The translations under genes and the position numbers were made by a program. From contig NC_087082.1 in the NCBI RefSeq assembly GCF_026151205.1, positions 8,005,908 to 8,069,907 of the forward strand: a DNA stretch of 64,000 bases, read 5' to 3'. The notes under the pieces were generated by a model. It was not told where the DNA came from and searched no databases. It saw only the letters and a program-made list of their open reading frames with translations. Origin of the DNA: Bolinopsis microptera. Its lineage: Eukaryota; Ctenophora; Tentaculata; Lobata; Bolinopsidae. Positions 23,241 through 31,383 of this stretch are shown in pieces (position 1 is the first letter of the stretch; every line of letters starts with the position of its first letter).

Positions 23241-24387
23241 CTAAGATGAGAAGTATGTATGATACCGGGCGAAAAGTACGTACTTGTACTTTATTTTGAA
23301 AAGTACGTATGATACCTCAGTGTACGATTCAAAAAATTTTCAAACTTATTTTCACAGGCGCGATGTAACTTTTTTTAGATCCGACGTTTTATTTATTGGA
23401 AACTCCCGACTTCCACGATTGAAATTTCATTGTCATGATGGCTTTGAAAGCCATATTCATGGAGATAATAGAAACACTCAATCGCAGATAACAAATAAAG
23501 TTTAATAAGCTTCATCATTTCATCAAAACAAAAAACAATGAACTTTCTAGCATCATCATTTCAACAGATCAAATTTACTTTCAGCTTTAACCTTAGTTGT
23601 AGTGAACGTACGGAACGTTCACTAAAAATAGTTTGTGAACGCGTTCGCTAAAAGATTTTAACGTTCGGAACATAAGGAACGTTAATTGCTATTATGAAAT
23701 TAAAATGCCGGACATAGCCCAATTATCCGGCAAAGTACTAGCGTTTCCATTGCCAGGCCTTCAGGGGAAACTCGGTTTGCCACCCAGTTTATTATGTTGG
23801 AGAGACTGAAGGGTTCCAAGGATACTTTGATTTAGACTTATATTGATCCAACCCTTACTGAGTCTGTTAGCAATAAAAGTAATGCATACAAGAATTTGTT
23901 TGAGTGCGCTAAAGATTTAGTGTTTGACCCCCATTTCTGGATAGAAGTCGACTATTTATGCTCAATTCTCGAGCCGATAATAGTCTTGCCTTTAACGTTT
24001 CAGTTTTGCATTAGAGTAGATGTAGATCAATTTGTTGAATCTCTCAGGCTTAGTGCGTAGTCTTCTACTGCAGTAGATATACTCCATGTCTCTAAAATTT
24101 TGTTCACAGACTGAGGAAGAAGTCAGAACACTAAAAACTTTTCTAGCGATCAAATGGAGAACCTCATAACTCTGTGGGCTATAGTATCTCCAATACAACA
24201 TAGGATTTGGTAAATAAATTGAGCCCCTCGCTGTCCACATTTAGCCTGTAATGCTCGAGTTCTCTCAGGGCGATACCGCTGTCAAACTTCATCAGTCTAG
24301 CTGTAAAACTCTCGCTAAAACTCTTCTTAGATGATCTAGAACTTATAAGACTCTGAAATCGCGCGAAATTTTAAAAACCGCGCGAAA
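23241..24387. mobile_element. nested insertion flanked by GTTTGGAT, with hAT remnants
   Basis: The 8-bp word GTTTGGAT is present at both borders (23233-23240 and 24388-24395), as expected for a hAT target duplication inside the mariner-type MITE. Inside are a minus-strand hAT dimerisation-domain ORF and, just before it on the plus strand, an FDPHFWIEVDYLCSILEPII-like hAT core fragment (near 23925-23980). The outer ends do not form a clear inverted repeat, so the insertion is decayed or rearranged. Confidence 0.6.
23992..24240 (-). pseudogene. hAT transposase C-terminal dimerisation-domain fragment
   Basis: 82 codons. The pattern YWRYYSPQSYEVLHLIARKV, then FSVLTSSSVCEQNFRDME, then RRLRTKPERFNKLIYIYSN follows the hAT C-terminal dimerisation region (W..., P.L..LA..., TSS..CE..FS, R.RL.P....L..I..N). 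The catalytic DDE part and the N-terminal zinc finger are absent from this frame, so it cannot act alone. The adjacent core fragment lies on the opposite strand, which implies an internal inversion. Confidence 0.75.
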
Positions 24388-24974
24388 GTTTGGATAGTCG
24401 GATCGAGCGAAATTTTATTGAATTGTGTTTGGCCATTCGAATTACTTTTGTCCTGAAAAAAGAGTTGTAGCTTCTCTTATGACCGAAATTACGTGTGATC
24501 AGGTGATTAGCTTACCTAATCACGTGATAAGGTGACCCCGTTAACCACCCCGTTAAACATCATTTCTAATCCGTTTCACATTATTTTTTTAAAGATCAGA
24601 TGCAACATTTAATAATCGACCGTCTCTGAAAAAATTAGGCGTCCAGCATGTGCAGAGAGAATAATATAGGTGTTTTAATATTGAATGGGCGTGGTCTAAA
24701 ATATTCGAATTTTCAAATTTTGGCGACGGAATCCTCGAACAAGTAGGTACAGTATGCCATATGCAAAGCAACAACTCTCAAATATAAAACACGGCGTAGG
24801 TATAAGACCTAACGTATGGGTACTGACTTTTGGCACACCCTGTATATTATATGTTAGTTTTTTAATACTCGATTGACGGAAATTCGAATAATTTGTTAGT
24901 ACTTAGTACGCTTTGAGTTTTATTTGCAAAAATTTCGTTCTAAAAGCGTAAGTCAGCGTCAGCAGTATAAAGGG

Positions 24975-25062
24975 CTGTAGGACTATTGAGCGGAGGACTG
25001 TTGAGCGTAGGACTGTAGGTCGGTGAAGGTCGGAAGTAGGACTGTAGTAGGACTGTAGTCAA
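24975..25062 (+). repeat. GGACTGTAG / GAGCG repeat, copy without MITE
   Basis: Contains GGACTATTGAGCGGAGGACT, GTTGAGCGTAGGACTGTAG, then GGTCGGTGAAGGTCGGAAG. It matches 26099-26148 plus 26556-26628, where a hAT MITE sits between the two halves. It thus preserves the uninterrupted form of the target. Confidence 0.75.
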
Positions 25063-25214
25063 AGTAGTTCAACCAAATTTAGTCTCTAAATTTGGTTTAC
25101 AACAATTTTAGTGAACATTTTTACTAAATGTATGGCAGACTAAATTTGTCGTTCTTAAGGTCAAAGGTGTTATGTATAGATATATTTCGATATATTATCA
25201 TTACTAATGAAAAA

Positions 25215-25352
25215 ATAGTACTGCAATATAATAAGTTGCATACTGTGTGGCCGGATGACAACTAACTAAACTAGAAAAATAAACTTGATTATATAATAAT
25301 TAATTCGGCTGAACCAACACATAGCAAGAGTCGCATTAACGTTGGGGCCTGT
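25215..25352 (-). mobile_element. LINE 3' UTR fragment (same family as 13727-15306)
   Basis: Its reverse complement matches about 15064-15200 along most of its length, including CCAACGTTAATG, TTGGTTCAGCCGAATTAATT and GTTGTCATCCGGCCA. It has no coding part and no obvious tail. Confidence 0.85.
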
Positions 25353-25805
25353 GGAACTATTCTGTGAACTGGACACTCGAAAATATTATCAAACACGACA
25401 GCAAGGGGCCGTGTTAACTCTGTCACATTTTATAGAACATCACACTGCCGGCCCAATTTCAGCGATATCTTATCATGATCGTCATAATATTATTGTGACA
25501 AAGTTTGAGGATGAGACGATTATTCTAACCATTGAAGGTTTATATAGTTTCATAGTGTGACAAAGTTTACTTTATCGTGCCATTTAATAGGGATACTTAT
25601 ATTTTACCAATATCCTCATCTTCAAATGAACATGTCCTTATATTTGAAATGGAGCGTAGATGTCGGCTCTGAACAACATATAGTTTTCAAGGAATGTTGT
25701 GGGACAGAGTTGTGCATGAGAACTGATACGTATTGTACAGTATTAGAGGCAGTCTAACACTCCAAGATTTTTTTGTAGTTGTTGAATGCAGCATATCACA
25801 GGTTT
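25353..25805. other. unrecognised; two short ORFs
   Basis: Two overlapping plus ORFs (25342-25560 and 25557-25757) of 72 and 66 codons. Neither resembles a known family and codon content does not look coding; probably part of an old repeat. Confidence 0.35.
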
Positions 25806-25807
25806 AT

Positions 25808-26068
25808 GCGACTAGACGCTGAATGGCTGCTCTTGCTACACAAAACGGATCCTAGAGTGATACTTTTCCTCTATGCTTCATTATAGGGGAGTCGACCTAT
25901 CTAAACTTATATTTATAGTCCAAGTTCATTCCGAACGCAAGCTAAGAAAAGGGTGAACTGACAGCCGAATAAATATTCACCTTAGAAGGCTCCGAGAAGA
26001 CTTCAAAACCTCCATTGATCGTTTTTATACGCACTGTCAATCCATGTTTTTTTTCTGGGCGCATTAAT
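25808..26068 (-). repeat. dispersed repeat, inverted partner of 41252-41512
   Basis: The reverse complement of this block matches 41252-41512 closely over 250 bases (for example CCTCCATTGATCGTTTTTAT here against ATAAAAACGATCAATGGAGG there). Non-coding. Confidence 0.85.
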
Positions 26069-26098
26069 TTACTTTTTCAGCTGACTACTTTATACGGG

Positions 26099-26628
26099 AG
26101 CAGGACTATTGAGCGGTGGACTGTTGAGCGTAGGACTGTAAGTCGATGCAGTGATGCACGCCGGTTCATTTTTCGCCAACCGGCGGCGGCGTGCCCAAAA
26201 TGGCCCGGCGTGGCGGCGTTCGGCGGCGTGGAACATAATTTTGTCAAAATTTAGGTTTGAATTTCCAGGCCCACAAAAATTGTGGCGTACGTGCGTGCAT
26301 GAAATAATGATGTAATAAGTGTGGTTTTTACAATTATACTTGGTGATTTTTACAATTATATTTAAGAAAAATCAAATTCTTAACATTGTCGTTGGACAAT
26401 TTGGATCTCCTAAAGTTCAAAATCAACCCCGACTGGCACCATACTCTTTCTATTTCCTTTCACGCCACGCCGACTTGAGAGGTATCGGCGTGGCGGCGTG
26501 TGAAAATGTGCCGGCGCGGCGGCGTCCGGTGGCGGCGTGCATCACTGAGTCGATGAAGGTCGGAAGTAGGATTGTAGAGCGGTGTCAAATCGCCAGGGTA
26601 GGACTCTAGAGCGGCCGCCCTTACAGCC
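26099..26628 (+). repeat. GGACTGTAG / GAGCG repeat interrupted by hAT MITE
   Basis: Direct copy of 24975-25062, split at AGTCGATG by the 399-base MITE at 26149-26547. It ends in GGACTCTAGAGCGGCCGCCC. Confidence 0.7.
26149..26547. mobile_element. non-autonomous hAT element (MITE) with TSD AGTCGATG
   Basis: Perfect 15-bp terminal inverted repeats CAGTGATGCACGCCG ... CGGCGTGCATCACTG and an exact 8-bp target duplication AGTCGATG (26141-26148 and 26548-26555). Sub-terminal regions are GC-rich (GGCGGCGTG words) in contrast with an AT-rich middle. No ORF of note. All hAT hallmarks are present and a related empty site lies at about 25017-25040. Confidence 0.95.
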
Positions 26629-26706
26629 GACTATTACGCGTGTAATTCACTGCTTTTATGCTTTCTCATTCTCTTACTTCCTTTTCCCGTCAGGCAGTAT
26701 CTGCAT

Positions 26707-27225
26707 CTACCTTACAAGACATATTTAATATTTATAACGTACGAAATGTGGCGGTTTTCCGAAAATTTCGCCATATTTTCGGACCGCCAAAATTTCGGTC
26801 GTCGTAATAGAATCCGTCGCATTATCTTTTAGCTTATTTCAATGACTGTGCCTTCACTGCTTTATTTTGTTTCTAAAAAGTAATATCAAGTAAAATAAAT
26901 AAATAAATTCTGGCATCTTGGGACAAATTATCACCACACCAATGACGAATTGAATGTCAAGCAATACAGTTTAAATTTGCATTAAAATACATGTATGTGC
27001 TAACATGAAAGTCATACAGTCTTAATACAGACTAAGTTTGAACATGATTTTACCGAATTTCAGAAATTTCCTTACTGCTTACTGTCACAAAAAATGATGA
27101 AAAATACTCTTATTTTCTGTGACGTCCGAAATGTGACGGTTTTTGTTCAATTTCGCCATATTTTCGGACCGCCAAAATTTCGGTCGTCGCAAATTGGTCC
27201 GCCACAAAAAAGTCTTGTAAGGTAG
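26707..27225. mobile_element. MITE with 14-bp inverted ends and internal direct repeats
   Basis: Ends CTACCTTACAAGAC and GTCTTGTAAGGTAG are exact inverted repeats. Inside, about 70 bases (CGAAATGTGGCGG ... CATATTTTCGGACCGCCAAA ... CGGTCGTCG) occur twice in the same direction, at 26737-26808 and 27118-27189. The LTR element that follows is inserted with its GTAG duplication overlapping the last bases of this MITE. Superfamily not assigned. Confidence 0.75.
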
Positions 27226-28215
27226 TGTAAGCAGTGATTTGTAGAGTTACGTTAATATATTGTAGTATGAACTTTTATTCGGAGAATTTTATATTATAGT
27301 ATGAATTTGTGGTCAGAGAGTTAGATAGGGAGGATAATAAAGTTAGCAAGTAGCCTAATTGATAAATGAAGTCAGGGACCGGGAGGACAATAGGATATTA
27401 GGCGTGATTTATGACGACCTTGGAATCCTTAGAATTGTAGCTTCATCTGATTCATTCATTTAATTAAAACCAAACTTCGTCGGGACACCGTGACTTGGAA
27501 CAATGAATCTTTTGTTGGAAGATAAGACCAGCTGCTCAAGGTGGGAAGGGCGCACGTGAGGAGATAGGGGGAAAAAGCACGCACTGAGCACTATAAATAG
27601 TAAAAAGCTTGGAGAAGCAAAGATAGCAAGTTTGCCCCTTTCTGAGGGGGGTCATTGATGCCGGACACCTTGGATCCAGGAACCGTTACGGTAGGGTCCT
27701 GGAGAGAAGGTTGTCACGGTCCAGTATAGATAGTGGAGCTGTGCTCCGGTACCTGCCTGGCTTAGATGTAGACGAGGGGGTGGTAGTGTAACCACAACTG
27801 GGCTCTGGACGAGCGGGCTAATATACCAGGCGTTGAGCTTCGAGTGCTGTAGAGGTCTTGTAAGAGTAGATTAAGGGCGGAATCCCGTTAGGCACGGTCA
27901 ACAGGGGTTGACCGTGAGGGGGAAGTAGGCAGAATAGGGCGTGATAGAGCCAGACGATGGGGTGGTCTTGTAACCACAGCAGGGCTCTGGAAGAGCGGTC
28001 AGATATACTAAGATACTAGGCGTTGTGCTGCAAGGGCTGTAGAAGTTATTTAAGGGCCGGGTAGCGTAATTTAGAGGTGTATTCCAGTATAGTCGATTTG
28101 TAATCCTTTGTTATTATCCGAGTTGTTTCCTATTAGTTATCTTGTTTTCATTGGTCTGTAAACTTAATTAAATACAAATAACTACGAACTCAAAAGCAAG
28201 TGTCCACTGCTTACA
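27226..28215 (+). repeat. 5' LTR
   Basis: 990 bases, TGTAAGCAGT ... CACTGCTTACA. I found no difference from the 3' LTR on a by-eye walk. It contains a TATA box (27591), an ATTAAA near 28167 as possible polyadenylation hexamer, and an internal imperfect duplication of roughly 85 bases (about 27776-27860 against 27960-28050, sharing GTAACCACA, GGGCTCTGGA, AGCGG and AGGCGTTG). Confidence 0.97.
27591..27600 (+). promoter_or_regulatory. TATA box of the 5' LTR
   Basis: CTATAAATAG at a position that would place transcription start near 27625. The same site in the 3' LTR is at 37424-37433. It follows the common LTR promoter layout; start site not mapped. Confidence 0.6.
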
Positions 28216-28216
28216 A

Positions 28217-28230
28217 TGGCGCGAACGGTA
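28217..28230 (+). promoter_or_regulatory. putative primer-binding site
   Basis: TGGCGCGAACGGTA begins one base after the LTR. The leading TGG complements the universal CCA end of a tRNA, as in LTR elements. I could not name the tRNA. Confidence 0.6.
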
Positions 28231-28346
28231 GGATCTTATTTTATTATAAGTTAGTGTATTTGTATTTTAATTATGGGGAATAGGGGGGAGAGGGTATCCT
28301 TATTAAAGAGGTCGTGATCTAAAAAGATTCTGCAATAAGCAAGGAC

Positions 28347-29441
28347 ATGGAAACAGAATTAAGAGAGGAATTAGAAGAAGTAAAGAAGGTAAATGAGAAA
28401 ATAAGGAAAGAACGCGAGGAACTAAGGACAGAATGCGTGGAGACTGAAGCAGCGAACGCGGAGTTACGGACGCAATATGAGGAGTTGAGACAGCACGGGG
28501 CACAGCTAAGGAGGGATGGATTTACAGAAGGTAAATTAGAAGCCATGGAAGAGAATGAGAGAAAGATGAGAGTAAGAGAAGAGAATAGAGCAGCGGCGGG
28601 TAAGAATTACCCCTTGATGAAACCACGAATGTTTGAGCTGGGGAGAGACAGTTTTAGAACCTTCCTGAGCGGGTTTAGAATATTTGCTCATGCGGCCAAC
28701 ATTAAGGAGGAGGACTTGGTAGATATAATCATGACTTACTTGGATCCAAAGGCCCAAAGGAGAGTGGAGACTCTAAGGTTGTCCCAAGAAGAAAAGAGGG
28801 ATGTTGAAGCGAGTTTTGAGAGGATAACCGAGGTGCTGAGCGAGGTTCATTCGAAGGCGGAGTGCAGGAGGAGACTTTATGAGATGAAGCAAAAGGAGGA
28901 GGAAACCATTTCGGACTTTGCAGCTAGGGTCACTGAGATGGTAGAGGCTGCCTATGCACCGGAGGAAGAGGCAATTAAGAAGACCATCAGGCTGGATGTA
29001 TTTACCGCAGGAGTATTGAAGGATGAAATCGGGATAGAATTAATTAAGTCTGAAGTGCAGGATTTTGAGGCAGCGTTAAAGAGGGCGGTTAAATTGGACG
29101 GGATTCTAGCAAGTCGTAATCCTAAACCAGTAAGGAATGATGAGGAGCTGTTGTTCCAAATTGGGGAGAATGTAGAAGTAGATGAGGGGGTCGTGAACCG
29201 TCTGATGGATGAAAGCAGGATGAGAGGGGAAGTAGGCGCGTGTTACACCTGTGGACAGCATGGACATATGGCTAGGGAAGGTAGAAAGCCCATTCTTTGT
29301 TATGCGTGTGAGAGACCGGGACATATTGGAAGAGATTGCCCACAAAGACAGGGCGGCCGAGGAGGTTTTCAAAGAGGGAGAGGGACGAGGTTGACAGGGT
29401 TTAATATTTTTGAAGGGAAGAGGGGTAAGTTTCATTTTTGA
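28347..29441 (+). CDS. Gag polyprotein of the LTR element
   Basis: 364 residues. Residues 1-60 are highly charged and predicted coiled coil (ELREELEEVKKVNEKIRKER). Residues about 90-270 match the layout of a retrotransposon capsid (Retrotrans_gag-like, with FRTFLSGFRIFAHAANI and TISDFAARVTEMV). Two nucleocapsid knuckles follow. The second, CYACERPGHIGRDC (residues 318-331), is a perfect CCHC; the first, from C299, has C, C and H but Gly at residue 312 where the last Cys belongs. A basic Gly/Arg-rich tail binds RNA in such proteins. It would assemble the particle. No protease or RT frame continues from it. A possible splice donor GGG|GTAAGT lies at 29425 near the stop. Confidence 0.92.
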   Translation: METELREELEEVKKVNEKIRKEREELRTECVETEAANAELRTQYEELRQHGAQLRRDGFTEGKLEAMEENERKMRVREENRAAAGKNYPLMKPRMFELGRDSFRTFLSGFRIFAHAANIKEEDLVDIIMTYLDPKAQRRVETLRLSQEEKRDVEASFERITEVLSEVHSKAECRRRLYEMKQKEEETISDFAARVTEMVEAAYAPEEEAIKKTIRLDVFTAGVLKDEIGIELIKSEVQDFEAALKRAVKLDGILASRNPKPVRNDEELLFQIGENVEVDEGVVNRLMDESRMRGEVGACYTCGQHGHMAREGRKPILCYACERPGHIGRDCPQRQGGRGGFQRGRGTRLTGFNIFEGKRGKFHF

Positions 29442-29529
29442 AAAGGAAGAAAGGGGAAAGGTGGACAGGGTATTTGATTAATATATATAATTTAGATTAA
29501 AGTAGCGTTTAAATTGACCGTTCAAGTCA

Positions 29530-29535
29530 TTTCAG
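29530..29535 (+). promoter_or_regulatory. candidate 3' splice site before ORF2
   Basis: CATTTCAG|GTG within the open frame that leads into ORF2. ORF2 has no early ATG, so a spliced message that brings its start codon from upstream is plausible. A donor candidate in gag is AAG|GTAAAT near 28390. Splicing directly from the donor at 29425 would be out of frame. Confidence 0.4.
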
Positions 29536-29590
29536 GTGTAGTTATTGCTTAGTTATTACGGGAAGTGAGTATGAAGAGTGGAGAGTCAGG

Positions 29591-31072
29591 TTGGAAAAGA
29601 AGAACATCCGAGAATATGAGAACAAAGCAGAGGGTTTGGTGGTGGTAGAACGAAAGTGTGTCACAGAAGAAAGCTTTTTTGGAGTAAAAACGAACGAAAA
29701 AACGATGAGTTATGCGAGATTGACAAAGGAGACAGCTGATAAGGTGATAAGTCTACAAGGATGCATTGATGATAAAGGAGAAGTGGTCAAAAATGAGGGT
29801 AAGAGATTTTACAATTGTAAATGGGGATGGATGGAAAAGATAACCACGGTGGAAGGTAGTGGTAAACATGTTAAAGGGTCAGTGTATGTGAAGCACGGCC
29901 ATGAAGCGAGAACAGATTTAACAAGTTTTAGAGGGTGTAAATATAATCAGGGGTATTGCAAGACTGGGAATGAAATGTACTTAAGATGGGAAGTGAGACC
30001 GGAAGTGAGAGAAAGTTTCGAGGAAGTGGGAAGTTATGATGCAGTTCAAATTAATGGGCATTTATTATTCGAGGAGTTGGGGTTGGTAATTGAGGTGAAG
30101 GGAGGAGTGAATGTCACAAAATGGGTAGATCGAGAATTTAGGGTCACTAAGGAAAGTAGGAAGGATCACGTAGTTAAGGCAGTGAATTCAGATGAAGAAT
30201 CAATAAACGCACTAAGAGATGAATTAAATAGCAGATTTGAATACCTGGTGGAACTGATCAAATCACCTAAAGCACAGGCAATATATTTATGCAAAGTCTG
30301 GAATAGGTTAAGAATGATTGAAAAAATTACGGCTATGATAGATCCTACGACGTATATTAGAGAAAAGACGGGCAATAATTTATTGGTAGGACGGAGAGCA
30401 GGGGACTATGTGGTAGCTTACCCATGCGTAGAGGTAACTAAGTTAAAATGGATCAAACAGACGGGAGGGAAATGCTATGACGGTTTACCAGTAAAATTCG
30501 AGGTTAATGGATCGGAAACGGAACATAAGGGATTCCTTTTACCAAGGCATAATAAAGTTGAATTCAGGGGAATAGAGGTAAACTGTCACAAAAAGCAGCC
30601 AATAATAACGGAAGTAAAAGGAAAGTTAGAATGGCACTCAGCACAATCTGAGGATACACATAAGGTTAATGTAAGTAACGTGATAGACCTGACTAGTCAA
30701 ATGGAAGAAGGAGTAGGGGTGATAGATTTTATGCAAGCAGATTGGGTGTATAATGCGGAAGACTTAAGAGATACTGAGATTGACAGGCTAGTAATGGAGG
30801 AAAATTCGTTAAATCATGACAGCAAAATAGAGGGATCAGAAGGTGGGGAGGTTAGTTCACTTTGGGAGTTCCTGGGAATATTCAATGGGAAGATATCAAC
30901 AATGATTAATGCGGTAATAATGTGGATCGAGAGAGTGGCAATAGTGATATTATTATGGAAGGTTTTTAAGAGCTCTTGTAGTTGTTTGAGGAGGAGGAGA
31001 GTAAGACGAGGAGGGGCCCCGAGTTACGCTAGCGTGAGAAATAAGGAGAGGGTGAGAGAGAGAGAAGTGTGA
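29591..31072 (+). CDS. ORF2, putative type I membrane glycoprotein of the LTR element
   Basis: The frame is open from 29513 to 31072. The position 29591 is a TTG codon and the first in-frame ATG is 29705, so the true N terminus is probably supplied by splicing (acceptor at 29535). The product has about 10-15 scattered cysteines (GCIDDKG, YNCKWGW, GCKYNQGYC, GGKCYDG, VNCHKK) and a hydrophobic stretch MINAVIMWIERVAIVILLW near residue 440-458. A Cys-rich then Arg-rich short tail (SSCSCLRRRR) follows. That layout suggests an ectodomain, an anchor and a 35-residue cytoplasmic tail. No signal peptide is visible in this frame. I recognise no family; it could be a second envelope subunit or an accessory receptor-binding protein. 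Confidence 0.65.
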   Translation: MEKKNIREYENKAEGLVVVERKCVTEESFFGVKTNEKTMSYARLTKETADKVISLQGCIDDKGEVVKNEGKRFYNCKWGWMEKITTVEGSGKHVKGSVYVKHGHEARTDLTSFRGCKYNQGYCKTGNEMYLRWEVRPEVRESFEEVGSYDAVQINGHLLFEELGLVIEVKGGVNVTKWVDREFRVTKESRKDHVVKAVNSDEESINALRDELNSRFEYLVELIKSPKAQAIYLCKVWNRLRMIEKITAMIDPTTYIREKTGNNLLVGRRAGDYVVAYPCVEVTKLKWIKQTGGKCYDGLPVKFEVNGSETEHKGFLLPRHNKVEFRGIEVNCHKKQPIITEVKGKLEWHSAQSEDTHKVNVSNVIDLTSQMEEGVGVIDFMQADWVYNAEDLRDTEIDRLVMEENSLNHDSKIEGSEGGEVSSLWEFLGIFNGKISTMINAVIMWIERVAIVILLWKVFKSSCSCLRRRRVRRGGAPSYASVRNKERVREREV

Positions 31073-31113
31073 TTTGAAGGAGAACAATTGAAATAAGGCA
31101 CTAGTGCAAGAGC

Positions 31114-31116
<3 letters not shown>

Positions 31117-31199
<83 letters not shown>
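31117..31199 (+). repeat. (GA)n microsatellite between ORF2 and ORF3
   Basis: About 80 bases of almost pure GA dinucleotides with a few AAAG interruptions. The Leu/Ser ORFs on the opposite strand are artefacts of it. Confidence 0.97.
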
Positions 31200-31372
31200 G
31201 AGAGAAAGATAAGATACACAGGGAGGAAGTAATGTGAAGAAGGTAAATTAGTATGCGCATACTATAAGAATTAAAGAGGGAAAGGGAAAAGTGACAAGTT
31301 GATATTTGAATTTTCAATAAATGAATTGCTGTGAATGAATAACGAATGTAAAATGGTTAAACATAATAACGA

Positions 31373-31382
31373 CTTTTATCAG
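31373..31382 (+). promoter_or_regulatory. candidate 3' splice site directly before ORF3
   Basis: CTTTTATCAG ends one base before the ORF3 start codon (31384). A polypyrimidine-like acceptor in exactly this place is what a spliced subgenomic envelope message would use. Confidence 0.5.
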
Positions 31383-31383
31383 G

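Larger units (their letters stand above)
23051..24842. mobile_element. Tc1/mariner-type MITE interrupted by a 1.15-kb insertion
   Basis: Starts TA|CAGGGTGGGCCAAAAGTCAG and ends CTTTTGGCACACCCTG|TA. The two outer parts, 23051-23240 and 24388-24842, together match the element at 20969-21726 in reverse orientation. The break falls in TAGTTTGGATAGTCGG. Confidence 0.8.

Noticed and set aside
25342-25757. A small host gene made of the two overlapping ORFs
   Set aside because: The first ORF begins inside an inverted LINE 3' UTR fragment and neither shows a recognisable domain or splice context.
29425-29591. Gag spliced in frame to ORF2 through GTAAGT at 29425 and CAG at 29535
   Set aside because: The joined reading frame meets a TAG after a few codons, because the donor leaves one base and ORF2 needs two.
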